Of a DNA stretch of 30,759 bases, positions 23,545 through 30,759 are shown one piece after another. The notes beneath the pieces were generated by a model. The model was not told the origin of the DNA, searched no databases, and saw only the letters and a list, made by a program, of their open reading frames with translations. The position numbers and the translations under genes were made by a program. Numbering within the stretch: the stretch's first letter is position 1; the number at the start of each line of letters is the position of its first letter. This DNA comes from JBCDHN01 sp964351855 (GTDB lineage Bacteria; Verrucomicrobiota; Verrucomicrobiia; Verrucomicrobiales; DEV007), in assembly GCA_964351855.1 (NCBI GenBank), contig CAYGQD010000070.1, positions 1-30,759 on the forward strand. Reading direction: 5' to 3'.

Positions 23545-24615
23545 ATGAACAAGTCGGAAAAAGCCTTTCTCTTCGAACTCCTCAGCACTCCCAGTCCCAC
23601 AGGATGGGAAACTCGAGGCCAGAAAAAATGGATGGGTTATGTGCGAGATTTTGCGGATGCCGTCGATCATGATGCCTATGGCAATGCCTGGGGAACGATC
23701 AAGGGCGGCGAGGGACCCAAGGTGATGCTGGAAGCGCATGCCGATGAAATTGGTTTCATTGTCAAACACATCTCCAGCGATGGTTACCTTCGCGTCGATC
23801 GCGTCGGCGGAATCGACCATGCCACCGCTCGCGGGCGACGCGTTACCATCATGGGGAGCGATGGCGACGTCTTTGGGGTGATTGGCAACACCGCCATCCA
23901 CATTCGCGATCGCAAAAACGGCGCGGAGAAGACGCCGGAGATCCACGAAATTTACATTGATGTCGGGGCCAGCTCAGCCAAAGAAGTCGCCAAGATGGGG
24001 ATTCGCGTCGGGCATCCCGCCATCTATGCGGATAACGCGGAAGAGTTTGGCAAAGGGAAGATCGTGGGGCGTGCTCTCGACAACCGAATTGGCGGCTTCA
24101 TCATCGCCCAAGTGCTGCAACGACTCGCCGAAGCGAAGCCGAAGGCCACCGTCTATGCTGCCAATTGTGTCCACGAAGAAATTGGCGGGCTCGGATCTCG
24201 GATGGTGGCTCATCGCCTCATGCCGGATGTTTGCGTGGTCCTCGACGTCACCCACGCCACCGACAGTCCGGACATCCCGCACTCGCAACACGGCCAGGTC
24301 ACCCTGGGAGGCGGCCCCACCCTCACCCATGGCGCGGCCAATCACGTCAACGTCGTCCAGCGCCTCATCGATGTCGCAGAAAAGACGAAAATCACCATCC
24401 AGCACGAAGCGGCTTCTCGCTCGACGGGAACGGATGCCGACAGCATCTATCACATTCGCGAAGGTATCCCTACCGCTCTCGTTTCGCTGCCACTCCGCTA
24501 CATGCACAGTGTGGTGGAGGTCGCGGACCTGAAAGATGTGGAGGAGGTCATCCAACTCCTGACTGGCTTCTGCAGCTCGGTCAAAGCTGGAGAGGACTTC
24601 GGCGTCAAATTGTAA
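23545..24615 (+). CDS. M42 family metallo-aminopeptidase
   Basis: A 356-residue protein from the ATG at 23545; an in-frame ATG at 23530 would add five residues and neither has a decisive ribosome binding site. All the metal and catalytic residues of M42 (deblocking/glutamyl) aminopeptidases are present: H65 and D67 (EAHADEIGF), the bridging D179 (ALDNRIGG), the catalytic base and ligand E211-E212 (VHEEIGGLG), D234 (LDVTHATD) and H321 (RYMHS). The N-terminal 'STPSPTGWE' is the usual family opening. It is a cytoplasmic dinuclear-metal peptidase, expected as a large oligomer, that trims N-terminal residues from peptides. It begins 66 bases after the upstream terminator, so it should have its own promoter. 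The cytochrome c gene starts 95 bases after its stop. Confidence 0.95.
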   Translation: MNKSEKAFLFELLSTPSPTGWETRGQKKWMGYVRDFADAVDHDAYGNAWGTIKGGEGPKVMLEAHADEIGFIVKHISSDGYLRVDRVGGIDHATARGRRVTIMGSDGDVFGVIGNTAIHIRDRKNGAEKTPEIHEIYIDVGASSAKEVAKMGIRVGHPAIYADNAEEFGKGKIVGRALDNRIGGFIIAQVLQRLAEAKPKATVYAANCVHEEIGGLGSRMVAHRLMPDVCVVLDVTHATDSPDIPHSQHGQVTLGGGPTLTHGAANHVNVVQRLIDVAEKTKITIQHEAASRSTGTDADSIYHIREGIPTALVSLPLRYMHSVVEVADLKDVEEVIQLLTGFCSSVKAGEDFGVKL

Positions 24616-24618
24616 ACG

Positions 24619-24630
24619 ACGAGATCTCGT
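24619..24630. repeat. 12-base perfect palindrome after the M42 gene
   Basis: ACGAGATCTCGT is fully self-complementary and lies 3 bases after the peptidase stop. No T-run follows, so it is not a typical terminator. It could be a protein-binding site or chance. Confidence 0.4.
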
Positions 24631-24655
24631 GATCAAGCGAAGCCAAGAAAAGCGC

Positions 24656-24671
24656 AAGCTTGGCCAAGCTT
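24656..24671. repeat. 16-base perfect palindrome before the cytochrome c gene
   Basis: AAGCTTGGCCAAGCTT is perfectly self-complementary and sits 39 bases upstream of the cytochrome c ATG at 24711. This is a plausible operator position. A cruciform or RNA hairpin is possible, but no T-run follows. Confidence 0.5.
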
Positions 24672-24710
24672 CGAGATGACGGATCGAAGGTTTGCGCACA
24701 TGATGAAGGT

Positions 24711-25154
24711 ATGAAAACCCTCTTCGCCCGATTTCCCTTCCTTCGGCTTCTCCTGGTTGCCATCCTCCCCCTGGTTCCCGGACTTCTCCACGCACAAGAC
24801 AAGGCACCGAGTGGCTTCGTCCCTGAAGGCAACCCGGCCCGCGGCGAGACCGTCTTTCAAGAACAACGCTGCTATCGCTGCCATACCTTGGAAGGGCGGG
24901 AACTGCCCGACTTCGATCTCCCGGCGAAGCTCAAGATTCATCTGGGAGGAGACGCGCAAACGCTCTGGAATCGCGACGAGTTCGCCCGCGCCATTCTCAA
25001 TCCCAGCCACGTCGTTGCGCCGCAATATCAAGCGATCATGCTCGATGCAGGCGATCCGAAAGGCTCGAAAGAGACGCCGATGCCGAATTTTAACACGATC
25101 CTGACCGTCGCCGATTTGATCGATCTGGCCACGTTTCTGGACGTGACACGCTGA
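24711..25154 (+). CDS. Small secreted mono-heme cytochrome c
   Basis: A 147-residue protein. The ATG at 24711 begins a clean Sec signal peptide (MKTLFARFPF, hydrophobic core about 11-26, end LHAQ); the frame extends further upstream through unrelated sequence crossing the palindrome. The single heme site is CYRCH (54-58), and M124 in 'ETPMPNF' is a likely axial ligand. The pattern 'NPARGETVFQEQRCYRCH' and the closing helix 'TVADLIDLATFL' match class I c-type cytochromes found in Planctomycetota and Verrucomicrobiota. It would carry electrons in the periplasm; the partner is unknown because no oxidase or dehydrogenase is nearby. It ends 8 bases before the convergent Mfd stop. Confidence 0.9.
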   Translation: MKTLFARFPFLRLLLVAILPLVPGLLHAQDKAPSGFVPEGNPARGETVFQEQRCYRCHTLEGRELPDFDLPAKLKIHLGGDAQTLWNRDEFARAILNPSHVVAPQYQAIMLDAGDPKGSKETPMPNFNTILTVADLIDLATFLDVTR

Positions 25155-25162
25155 AGCAGCAA

Positions 25163-28100
25163 CTACAACTTTATCACCCAATCAATCGCTTCGAGCAAGC
25201 GATCCAACGGGGTTCTCGCATGAAGACGCGGATACTTTCCGTCGATCTGGATCCCGTGACCTTTCCGAGTGAGGATCAGTTTATCGCCTTTGATCTCACA
25301 GGTCCCGATGTTCTTCTGGGCGAGCCGGAGTTTCAGTTCCGTGCAGCGAAACAGGTTATCGACTTCTTGAGGACGTTTTCCGAAACGATCTTCCCAGTTT
25401 TTGATAATCGCATTGAGATCTTTCAATGTCCCCACTTCCGCTAAATCCCGATAACTGGTGATGCGATGGCGGGGCTCCTCCATGTATTCGACCGGAATGA
25501 AGGCGGGAAGCAGTCCCTTTCCGTGTTGATCAAACTCCGCTTCGTTCATGCTGACGAAATCGAGATTCATCGCGACGTCCGTTGAATTCGTGACTCGCTC
25601 TCCCTTTAATTTCGCGACACTCTTTTTCAGAAGTCGACAATAGAGATCAAATCCGACCGCCGCAATATGTCCACTCTGCTGGAGACCTAACAAGTTTCCC
25701 GCGCCCCGAATCTCCAGATCTCGCATCGCAATCTTAAAACCAGAACCGAGTGCCGTATATTGCTTGATCGCATTGATCCGGCGACGCGCATCGCCCGCAG
25801 TCATCAGGTCACGCGGAATCATGAGAATGGCATAAGCCTTATCGCCGGCCCGCCCAACTCTTCCCCGCAATTGATAGAGATCCGCCAAGCCGAAGCGATC
25901 TGCTCGATCGATGATAATGGTGTTGGCATTGGGAATATCGATTCCGCTTTCGATAATTGTCGTTGAAACCAGCACATCGAACTCATGGCCGATAAACCGA
26001 TTCATCACATCCTCCAACTGATGATCTTCCATCTGCCCATGACCAACAATGACCCGGGCTTCCGGAACCAGTTTCTCGATCTTCTCTTTGAACTTCACAA
26101 TCGTCTTCACCCGATTATGGAGAAAGAAAACCTGGCCCTGGCGCTTCAGTTCCCGCTCAATGGCCGTCTTCATGATCCGCTCGTCGTAGGGAACAATTGA
26201 GGTGCCCACAGGAACCCGGTTCGGCGGCGGCGTATCGATCGTGGACATGTCTTTCACGCCCATCAAGGATAGATAAAGCGTCCGAGGAATCGGGGTCGCG
26301 GATAAGGTCAAAACGTCGATGAGCTTGAACATCTCCTTGAATCGCTCCTTATGGCGAACCCCGAAGCGCTGCTCTTCATCGATAACCACCAGTCCGAGCC
26401 GATTGAACGAAACGTCTTTCGAGATCAGTCGATGCGTCCCAATCACAATATCAACACTTCCGGCTGCCACTGCGGTAATGGTCTTCCGTTGTTGGCCGGT
26501 CGTTCGATAACGACTCAATAAATCGATCGTCACCGGATAGTCTGACATCCGTTCCTTAAACGTTTGGTAGTGCTGTTGAGCGAGCACCGTAGTCGGAACC
26601 AAGACGGCAACTTGGCGCCCACTCATGACCGCTTTGAACGCTGCGCGAATCGCGACTTCGGTTTTGCCGAACCCAACGTCGCCACAGAGAAGGCGATCCA
26701 TTGGCTGATCAGACTCCATGTCACGCTTGGCCTGTTCGATCGCTGTGAGTTGATCCGGCGTTTCTTTGTAGAGGAACGAATTTTCGAACTCCCATTGCCA
26801 CTTCGTATCCGGCAAATGGTTATAGGCTTTTTCGGTATCACGCTCCGCCTGGACCTTGAGTAACTGAGCTGCATACTCCAGAATCGACTCTTCGGTCTTC
26901 GCTCGCGTTTTCGTCCAACGTGCGCTTCCTAATTTGTTGAGTGGTGGCGCATTCTTGCCAACTCCTACATAGCGCGAAACCTGATGCGCGTGATCCATCG
27001 GGACATAGAGTCGTGCCTTCTCTGCATACTCGATGATCAGTACTTCCTCGTCGTCTTTCTTCCCGATCTCGCGAAAGCGGCCAATCCCGTGTTCCTGATG
27101 AACGACCAAGTCGCCTTCTTCAAACTTGCGGAGTTCCGCCTCGGAAGATTTGCGCTGTTTCACCCTCCGGCTCGCGATGCGCCGTGCTCGTAAATTCTGG
27201 TATCGGCCAAAAATCTCTGCGTCGGCTAAAACCGCCAATTTCGCGCCGGGAATCGTGAAACCATGCCCCAGTTGCCCAAAGTAGGGATGAATCTGACCGG
27301 AATCGATAAAGTCCATATCGACCAATTCAGTGAAGCGCTCCAGCTCGCCTTTCGTGTTGAAGAACATCGCGACCCGCCAGCCTTCCTCGCGCCATTCGTT
27401 CATCTGGCCGAGAAACTGAGCCCGCTTCGCTTCCTGGAGAATGAAATCGCCTGCGCCGAAGGAGCCGAGCGGATTGTCAAAGCAGGCGAGGACAGGCTCA
27501 TCGTCAGAATCCGGAGCCACTGTGTGCGACTCCGCCACGCCACTGGTGATCTGCAACTGAGCCCGGCTCAACTTCTCACACTCGACCCCAATGACAAAAT
27601 CTTCCGGCGCTATGTAGTCGCGCAATTCACAATGCTCCGCCTTCCGCGTCGCGCTCAACAGAATCGTCGCGGAATCCACCCGCCGGATTGACGTCTGCTC
27701 ATCGACGTCAAACTCTCGGAGCGACTCGATTTCGTCATCGAAGAGTTCGATCCGAATGGGCTCGGTGTCTTGCCAGGAAAAGACATCGATGATTCCGCCT
27801 CGAATCGCGTATTGACCCCGTTGAAAAATCTGAGATCCGCGCTCGTAGCCGGCCTTATCGAGGGTCTTCGTGAGTTTGGCGATGTCCAACCGCTCCCGAA
27901 CGTTCAGCTCGATTTGCTCGGCTCGGAGGCCTTTTGGCGTCGGCACGATATCGCCCAGACTTTCCTCGCAGAGAACGATCACCAGCGGATTGGCGGCATC
28001 GTGCTCCTTTCCCACGTCGTGCAAAATGGTGAGTCGCTCTGCCCCAATCTCCGGGTCTGGCAATGCTTCCTCAAACCCGGAAAACTCCACTTCCGGAAAA

Positions 28101-28348
28101 AACCGCGCCTTCACCCCCCAGATCGCGAGGTCATGATGCAGGTGTTCCTGAGACTTCACATGCGGACAGCACACCCAAATCCGCGACGCCTTCGCCTGTC
28201 CGATGGCGAGAGCGGCAATGAACGGTTGCGCCGCTTCCGCAACATGATCGACGACTCCTGACAAGGTGCTCCCAGCGGAAACCGCCTGAAGCAGTTCCCG
28301 CGGATCGCGAATCTTTGGAGAAGCAGATGGGGACGCCGCGACGGACAT
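25163..28348 (-). CDS. mfd: Transcription-repair coupling factor Mfd
   Basis: A 1061-residue SF2 translocase that pushes stalled RNA polymerase off DNA lesions and recruits UvrA. The UvrB-homology region covers about 1-270, with 'YAIRGGIIDVF' at 180-190. The RNA polymerase interaction/CarD-like domain starts near 409 (EEGDLVVHQEHGIGRF). The helicase core has Walker A GDVGFGKTE (556-564), DEEQ (657-660), 'LSATPIPRTL' (682-691), 'STTIIESGIDIPNANTII' (795-812) and the arginine-finger motif 'QLRGRVGRAG' (826-835). The translocation motif is near 860-895 and the C-terminal regulatory domain runs from about 940. It is roughly 90 residues shorter than the E. coli protein, with all core motifs intact. 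The ATG at 28348 has no clear Shine-Dalgarno. It is convergent with the cytochrome c gene and follows the sulfatase by 96 bases. Confidence 0.97.
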   Translation of the reverse strand: MSVAASPSASPKIRDPRELLQAVSAGSTLSGVVDHVAEAAQPFIAALAIGQAKASRIWVCCPHVKSQEHLHHDLAIWGVKARFFPEVEFSGFEEALPDPEIGAERLTILHDVGKEHDAANPLVIVLCEESLGDIVPTPKGLRAEQIELNVRERLDIAKLTKTLDKAGYERGSQIFQRGQYAIRGGIIDVFSWQDTEPIRIELFDDEIESLREFDVDEQTSIRRVDSATILLSATRKAEHCELRDYIAPEDFVIGVECEKLSRAQLQITSGVAESHTVAPDSDDEPVLACFDNPLGSFGAGDFILQEAKRAQFLGQMNEWREEGWRVAMFFNTKGELERFTELVDMDFIDSGQIHPYFGQLGHGFTIPGAKLAVLADAEIFGRYQNLRARRIASRRVKQRKSSEAELRKFEEGDLVVHQEHGIGRFREIGKKDDEEVLIIEYAEKARLYVPMDHAHQVSRYVGVGKNAPPLNKLGSARWTKTRAKTEESILEYAAQLLKVQAERDTEKAYNHLPDTKWQWEFENSFLYKETPDQLTAIEQAKRDMESDQPMDRLLCGDVGFGKTEVAIRAAFKAVMSGRQVAVLVPTTVLAQQHYQTFKERMSDYPVTIDLLSRYRTTGQQRKTITAVAAGSVDIVIGTHRLISKDVSFNRLGLVVIDEEQRFGVRHKERFKEMFKLIDVLTLSATPIPRTLYLSLMGVKDMSTIDTPPPNRVPVGTSIVPYDERIMKTAIERELKRQGQVFFLHNRVKTIVKFKEKIEKLVPEARVIVGHGQMEDHQLEDVMNRFIGHEFDVLVSTTIIESGIDIPNANTIIIDRADRFGLADLYQLRGRVGRAGDKAYAILMIPRDLMTAGDARRRINAIKQYTALGSGFKIAMRDLEIRGAGNLLGLQQSGHIAAVGFDLYCRLLKKSVAKLKGERVTNSTDVAMNLDFVSMNEAEFDQHGKGLLPAFIPVEYMEEPRHRITSYRDLAEVGTLKDLNAIIKNWEDRFGKRPQEVDNLFRCTELKLRLAQKNIGTCEIKGDKLILTRKGHGIQIDGKYPRLHARTPLDRLLEAIDWVIKL

Positions 28349-28444
28349 GGGGCGAGATCAAGGTGAGTGGGGAGGATAGGATCAGTCCCCGGAGAGATCA
28401 ACTGCGGCGTGAAGCGGATCGCCTCTCGCTTCCACTGATGGGAA

Positions 28445-29914
28445 TCAAAGCTCCGGTGGAGTCGCACCTGTCTTCGAATTCTGCAGCAAGGGGTTGGCCG
28501 CAATCTCTTTACGCCAGTCGCGCAGCTTCTGCTTCATCGCTTCCACCCGTTCGGGATAGAGCTGCTCCAGATTGTTGTGCTCTTCCAAGTCGCCTTCCAG
28601 ATCGTAGAGCTCGATCTCTCCAGTCTCCAGATCCTCGATCAGTTTGTATTGCCCCATCCGAACGGAGCTGGTGGGGACGCCTCCCTGGTTGGAATAGTGG
28701 GGGTAGTGCCAATAAAGGGCTTCCCGGTTCAGTTCTGCAGTCGGATCGCGCAACAATTTGGCGAAGCTGATTCCGTCCAGGTGCTGTTGCGGGCGGAGCG
28801 GCAATCCTGCCATCTCGAGAATCGTCGGATAAAAATCGTTGCTGATGATCGGCTCGGAACATTTCGTCCCCGGCTTGGTCACTCCGGGCCATTTCACGAA
28901 CACAGGCTCGCGAATCCCCCCCTCATACATCCAGCCCTTTCCGCCTCGCAGCGGTAGATTGGAAGTCGGGCTTCCTTCGCTGGTGGAAAGCCCGCCATTG
29001 TCCGACATGAAAAAGATCGCGGTGTTCTTTTCCAGTCCCAGAGATTCAAGCTTCGCCGCCACTTTGCCAACTGCGCGATCCATCGATTCCACCATTGCAG
29101 CGTAGGTCACGTGATCCTGCAGGGTGCGGACGACGCGCGGGTCCTTGGCATCGGGCCAAACTTGCGGCAACCGATCCGCCGAAAACCGATACTCTTCGCC
29201 AAGATCTGAGAGTCCCAGTTCCTTTGCCTTGGCCCGGTATTTTTCGACCAAATCCTTAGGGGCCTGCAGCGGAGTATGGACATTATAGAAGGAGAAATAG
29301 AGCAGAAACGGATTCTTCCCAACCGAGTCCAAAAAACCGACGGATTCATCCGCCAACCGATCCGTCAAATACTCGCCTTCTTGGCGGGGTTCCAGATTGG
29401 TGACGTTCTTGTAGGGTTCAAAGTAGCTGCGAGGCAGTCCGTTGCTTCCCCCGCCGAAGTTATGATCGAACCCTTGTTGCTCCGGACCAAAACCGAGTGG
29501 TCCCAAGTGCCATTTCCCGACAAAACAGGTTTGATAGCCAGCTTCTTTCAGTGCCTCGGCCAAGGTCAGCTCTTCCAACGGCATCCGATCGACAAATTCA
29601 GCGCCTTCAAATCGACCGGAACGCTTCCCGGAGAAGAAATTGGTCGCATCCAGCCGCGCCGGGTATTTGCCCGTCATCAGGCTGGCACGCGTTGGGCTGC
29701 AAACCTGGCTCGCGGCATACGCATCCGTGAAGATCGTCCCTTCGGCGGCCAGGCGATCGCTATTGGGGGTCTCGTAGAACGTATTCGGGTTGTTGAACCC
29801 CATGTCCATGTAGCCGAGATCATCGACTAGGAAAAACACAATATTGAGGGGGTGATCGGCGGCGGAAACCGATCCAATCCAGAAGAGGCCAAGGAGGAGG
29901 GAGACAGTTTTCAT
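28445..29914 (-). CDS. Secreted arylsulfatase-type sulfatase
   Basis: A 489-residue S1 sulfatase with a Sec signal peptide (MKTVSLLLGLFWIGSVSA). The metal-binding Asp pair is at 31-32 (LVDDLGYMD) and the formylglycine motif is CSPTR with C72, a Ser-to-Thr variant of CxPSR that is accepted in many family members. Also present are 'CFVGKWHLGPLGFGPEQQGFDH', with the conserved Lys and His, and 'FFMSDNGG' for the second metal segment. The sequence resembles the large S1_16-like group acting on marine sulfated polysaccharides. It is expected in the periplasm or at the cell surface and depends on a formylglycine-generating enzyme located elsewhere. No good Shine-Dalgarno precedes the ATG at 29914. 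The 97 bases upstream hold interleaved inverted repeats. It is flanked on the same strand by the SanA-like gene and mfd, so cotranscription is possible. Confidence 0.94.
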   Translation of the reverse strand: MKTVSLLLGLFWIGSVSAADHPLNIVFFLVDDLGYMDMGFNNPNTFYETPNSDRLAAEGTIFTDAYAASQVCSPTRASLMTGKYPARLDATNFFSGKRSGRFEGAEFVDRMPLEELTLAEALKEAGYQTCFVGKWHLGPLGFGPEQQGFDHNFGGGSNGLPRSYFEPYKNVTNLEPRQEGEYLTDRLADESVGFLDSVGKNPFLLYFSFYNVHTPLQAPKDLVEKYRAKAKELGLSDLGEEYRFSADRLPQVWPDAKDPRVVRTLQDHVTYAAMVESMDRAVGKVAAKLESLGLEKNTAIFFMSDNGGLSTSEGSPTSNLPLRGGKGWMYEGGIREPVFVKWPGVTKPGTKCSEPIISNDFYPTILEMAGLPLRPQQHLDGISFAKLLRDPTAELNREALYWHYPHYSNQGGVPTSSVRMGQYKLIEDLETGEIELYDLEGDLEEHNNLEQLYPERVEAMKQKLRDWRKEIAANPLLQNSKTGATPPEL

Positions 29915-29939
29915 GGGGCTCTGGCACCTTGTCGCAATC

Positions 29940-29994
29940 TCCGCATTCCGGTCAAGCGGTTAGAACGGAGAAAGAAGATGCGGACAAACCGGAA
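29940..29994. repeat. Two interleaved 7-base inverted repeats upstream of the sulfatase
   Basis: TCCGCAT (29940-29946) pairs with ATGCGGA (29978-29984). TTCCGGT (29946-29952) pairs with ACCGGAA (29988-29994). The order a-b-a'-b' cannot form two nested hairpins, but it could form a pseudoknot or two alternative hairpins in the leader of the minus-strand sulfatase. It may also be chance. Confidence 0.35.
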
Positions 29995-30011
29995 CCACCC
30001 GTGACGATGCC

Positions 30012-30698
30012 CTACGTATCGCGCGAAACCGCCATCTGAATCGGGGAGGGCGTTCCGAGTTCACGGGGCTGGGTATCGAAGAGATAGATATCGAGGACGG
30101 CCTTCACCCGAGCAAACACTTCGCGAACCCGGCTGCGAGAGGACTGATGAACATCAACGCCCGGAGCTGAGAATCCGACGACGTCCTGCTCATGATGCTG
30201 AGCCAGAAAAATGGCTCGCGTAACGTGAAAATCATCGGTGATAATGACGTAGCTGTTCTGGCCGAAGATTTTCTCGGCACGGACCACGGAATCCAGGGTT
30301 CGAAACCCGAACTCGTCCTGAGTGATTGCCGTGGCCGGAACGCCAAGCCTTCCTAAGGCCGCTTCCATGTCCTTCGGCTCGTTGTAATAACGAGAATTAT
30401 TGGAACCACTCACCAGCAAATGCTGCACTTTCCCCATCCGAAACAATTCCGCAGCGGCTTCCACCCGGGTAATGAAATGCGCATTGGGCTGATTCGGGCC
30501 CACGTTCTTCGAGGTTCCCAACACGACCCCCACCGCTTTCTCCGGAACTTCTTCTGCCGACCGAAACACTCTGTCCTGCGTAGAAATTGAAACCAGTAGG
30601 TTGCAAAAAACGACGAACCCAGCCAACAACAGGAACGGGATGGCGAGCAGGCTCACCATCTTCCCCGGCTTGCGGCGTTTCTTGTTCTTCGTAGCCAC
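30012..30698 (-). CDS. SanA/YdcF-like DUF218 membrane protein
   Basis: A 228-residue protein with a very basic N terminus (MATKNKKRRKPGK), one membrane anchor (about 15-38) and a periplasmic DUF218 domain. Conserved stretches are 'VVLGTS' (58-63), 'LLVSGSNNSRYYNEP' (94-108), 'DEFGFRTLDSVVRA' (128-141) and 'VIITDDFHVTRAIFLAQ' (151-167). These match SanA-type proteins, which are implicated in envelope barrier function and vancomycin tolerance in Enterobacteria; the enzymatic activity is not settled. The start is GTG at 30698; an internal ATG at 30659 would lose the basic leader. A TATAAT lies 32 bases upstream. Two small envelope-related genes then follow in the same direction (sulfatase) before mfd. 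Confidence 0.9.
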   Translation of the reverse strand: MATKNKKRRKPGKMVSLLAIPFLLLAGFVVFCNLLVSISTQDRVFRSAEEVPEKAVGVVLGTSKNVGPNQPNAHFITRVEAAAELFRMGKVQHLLVSGSNNSRYYNEPKDMEAALGRLGVPATAITQDEFGFRTLDSVVRAEKIFGQNSYVIITDDFHVTRAIFLAQHHEQDVVGFSAPGVDVHQSSRSRVREVFARVKAVLDIYLFDTQPRELGTPSPIQMAVSRDT

Positions 30699-30729
30699 TG
30701 GATTGAAAACGATTCATTCTCCCCAGCCA

Positions 30730-30735
30730 ATTATA
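30730..30735 (-). promoter_or_regulatory. Candidate -10 element for the SanA-like gene
   Basis: On the minus strand a perfect TATAAT lies 32 bases before the GTG start at 30698. No good -35 hexamer is seen within the few bases left in the window, so the promoter call rests on one element and its position. Confidence 0.4.
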
Positions 30736-30759
30736 GGGGTGATGGCGTTGGGTCGAGCA

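Noticed and set aside
23974..24807. 277-codon minus-strand frame across the M42 peptidase and the following gap
   Set aside because: The plus strand encodes all the M42 catalytic residues here. The antisense frame has no family resemblance and is a GC-skew shadow.
29955..29988. Weak TTGTCC / TCTAAC promoter-like pair (17-base spacing) on the minus strand before the third sulfatase
   Set aside because: Only four of six bases match in each hexamer, and the region is already covered by inverted repeats. The evidence is too weak to list.

Overview
The window holds about 30.8 kb of densely packed bacterial chromosome. No gap between genes exceeds about 170 bases, and I see no rRNA, tRNA, CRISPR array or insertion sequence. 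Three formylglycine sulfatases, a DUF1080 plus Tat-exported TIM-barrel pair, a DUF4091 glycosidase-like protein, a DUF58/BatA cluster and weak Shine-Dalgarno use together suggest Verrucomicrobiota, perhaps a marine Opitutia-like lineage. Planctomycetota or Lentisphaerota are alternatives. This is inferred from gene content only.

Layout. (1) 2-5882, plus strand: a 5'-truncated TPR plus beta-propeller protein, a DUF58 protein and a BatA-like von Willebrand A membrane protein, which look like the tail of a MoxR/Bat-type operon. (2) 5987-13616, plus strand: an exopolysaccharide operon behind a candidate promoter. It encodes a secreted DUF4091/GH123-like glycosidase, a CelD-type acetyltransferase, a family 4 glycosyltransferase, a chain-length regulator fused to a BY-kinase-like ATPase and a GT39-type membrane glycosyltransferase; three of its four internal junctions are 4-base stop/start overlaps. 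A sulfatase without a signal peptide follows at 13675-15075. (3) 15052-17777, minus strand: a tripartite tricarboxylate transporter in which the binding protein (TctC) and small membrane subunit (TctB) are fused, translationally coupled to TctA. (4) 17824-20874, plus strand: an AsmA-like protein and a secreted sulfamidase-like sulfatase. (5) 20985-22731, minus strand: DUF1080 protein and hydroxypyruvate-isomerase-like protein, a likely keto-sugar pair. (6) 22900-25154, plus strand: a DUF4399 protein with its own terminator, an M42 aminopeptidase and a small cytochrome c. (7) 25163-30698, minus strand: a SanA-like protein, a third secreted sulfatase and Mfd.

The common theme is the cell envelope and sulfated or modified glycans: building a surface polysaccharide (region 2), removing sulfate (three sulfatases of different types), importing a small carboxylate (region 3) and processing oxidised sugars (region 5). 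Mfd and the M42 peptidase are housekeeping genes. The strongest unusual observation is the TctC-TctB fusion: the first TctB helix appears to be missing and the junction lies exactly where the topology stays consistent.
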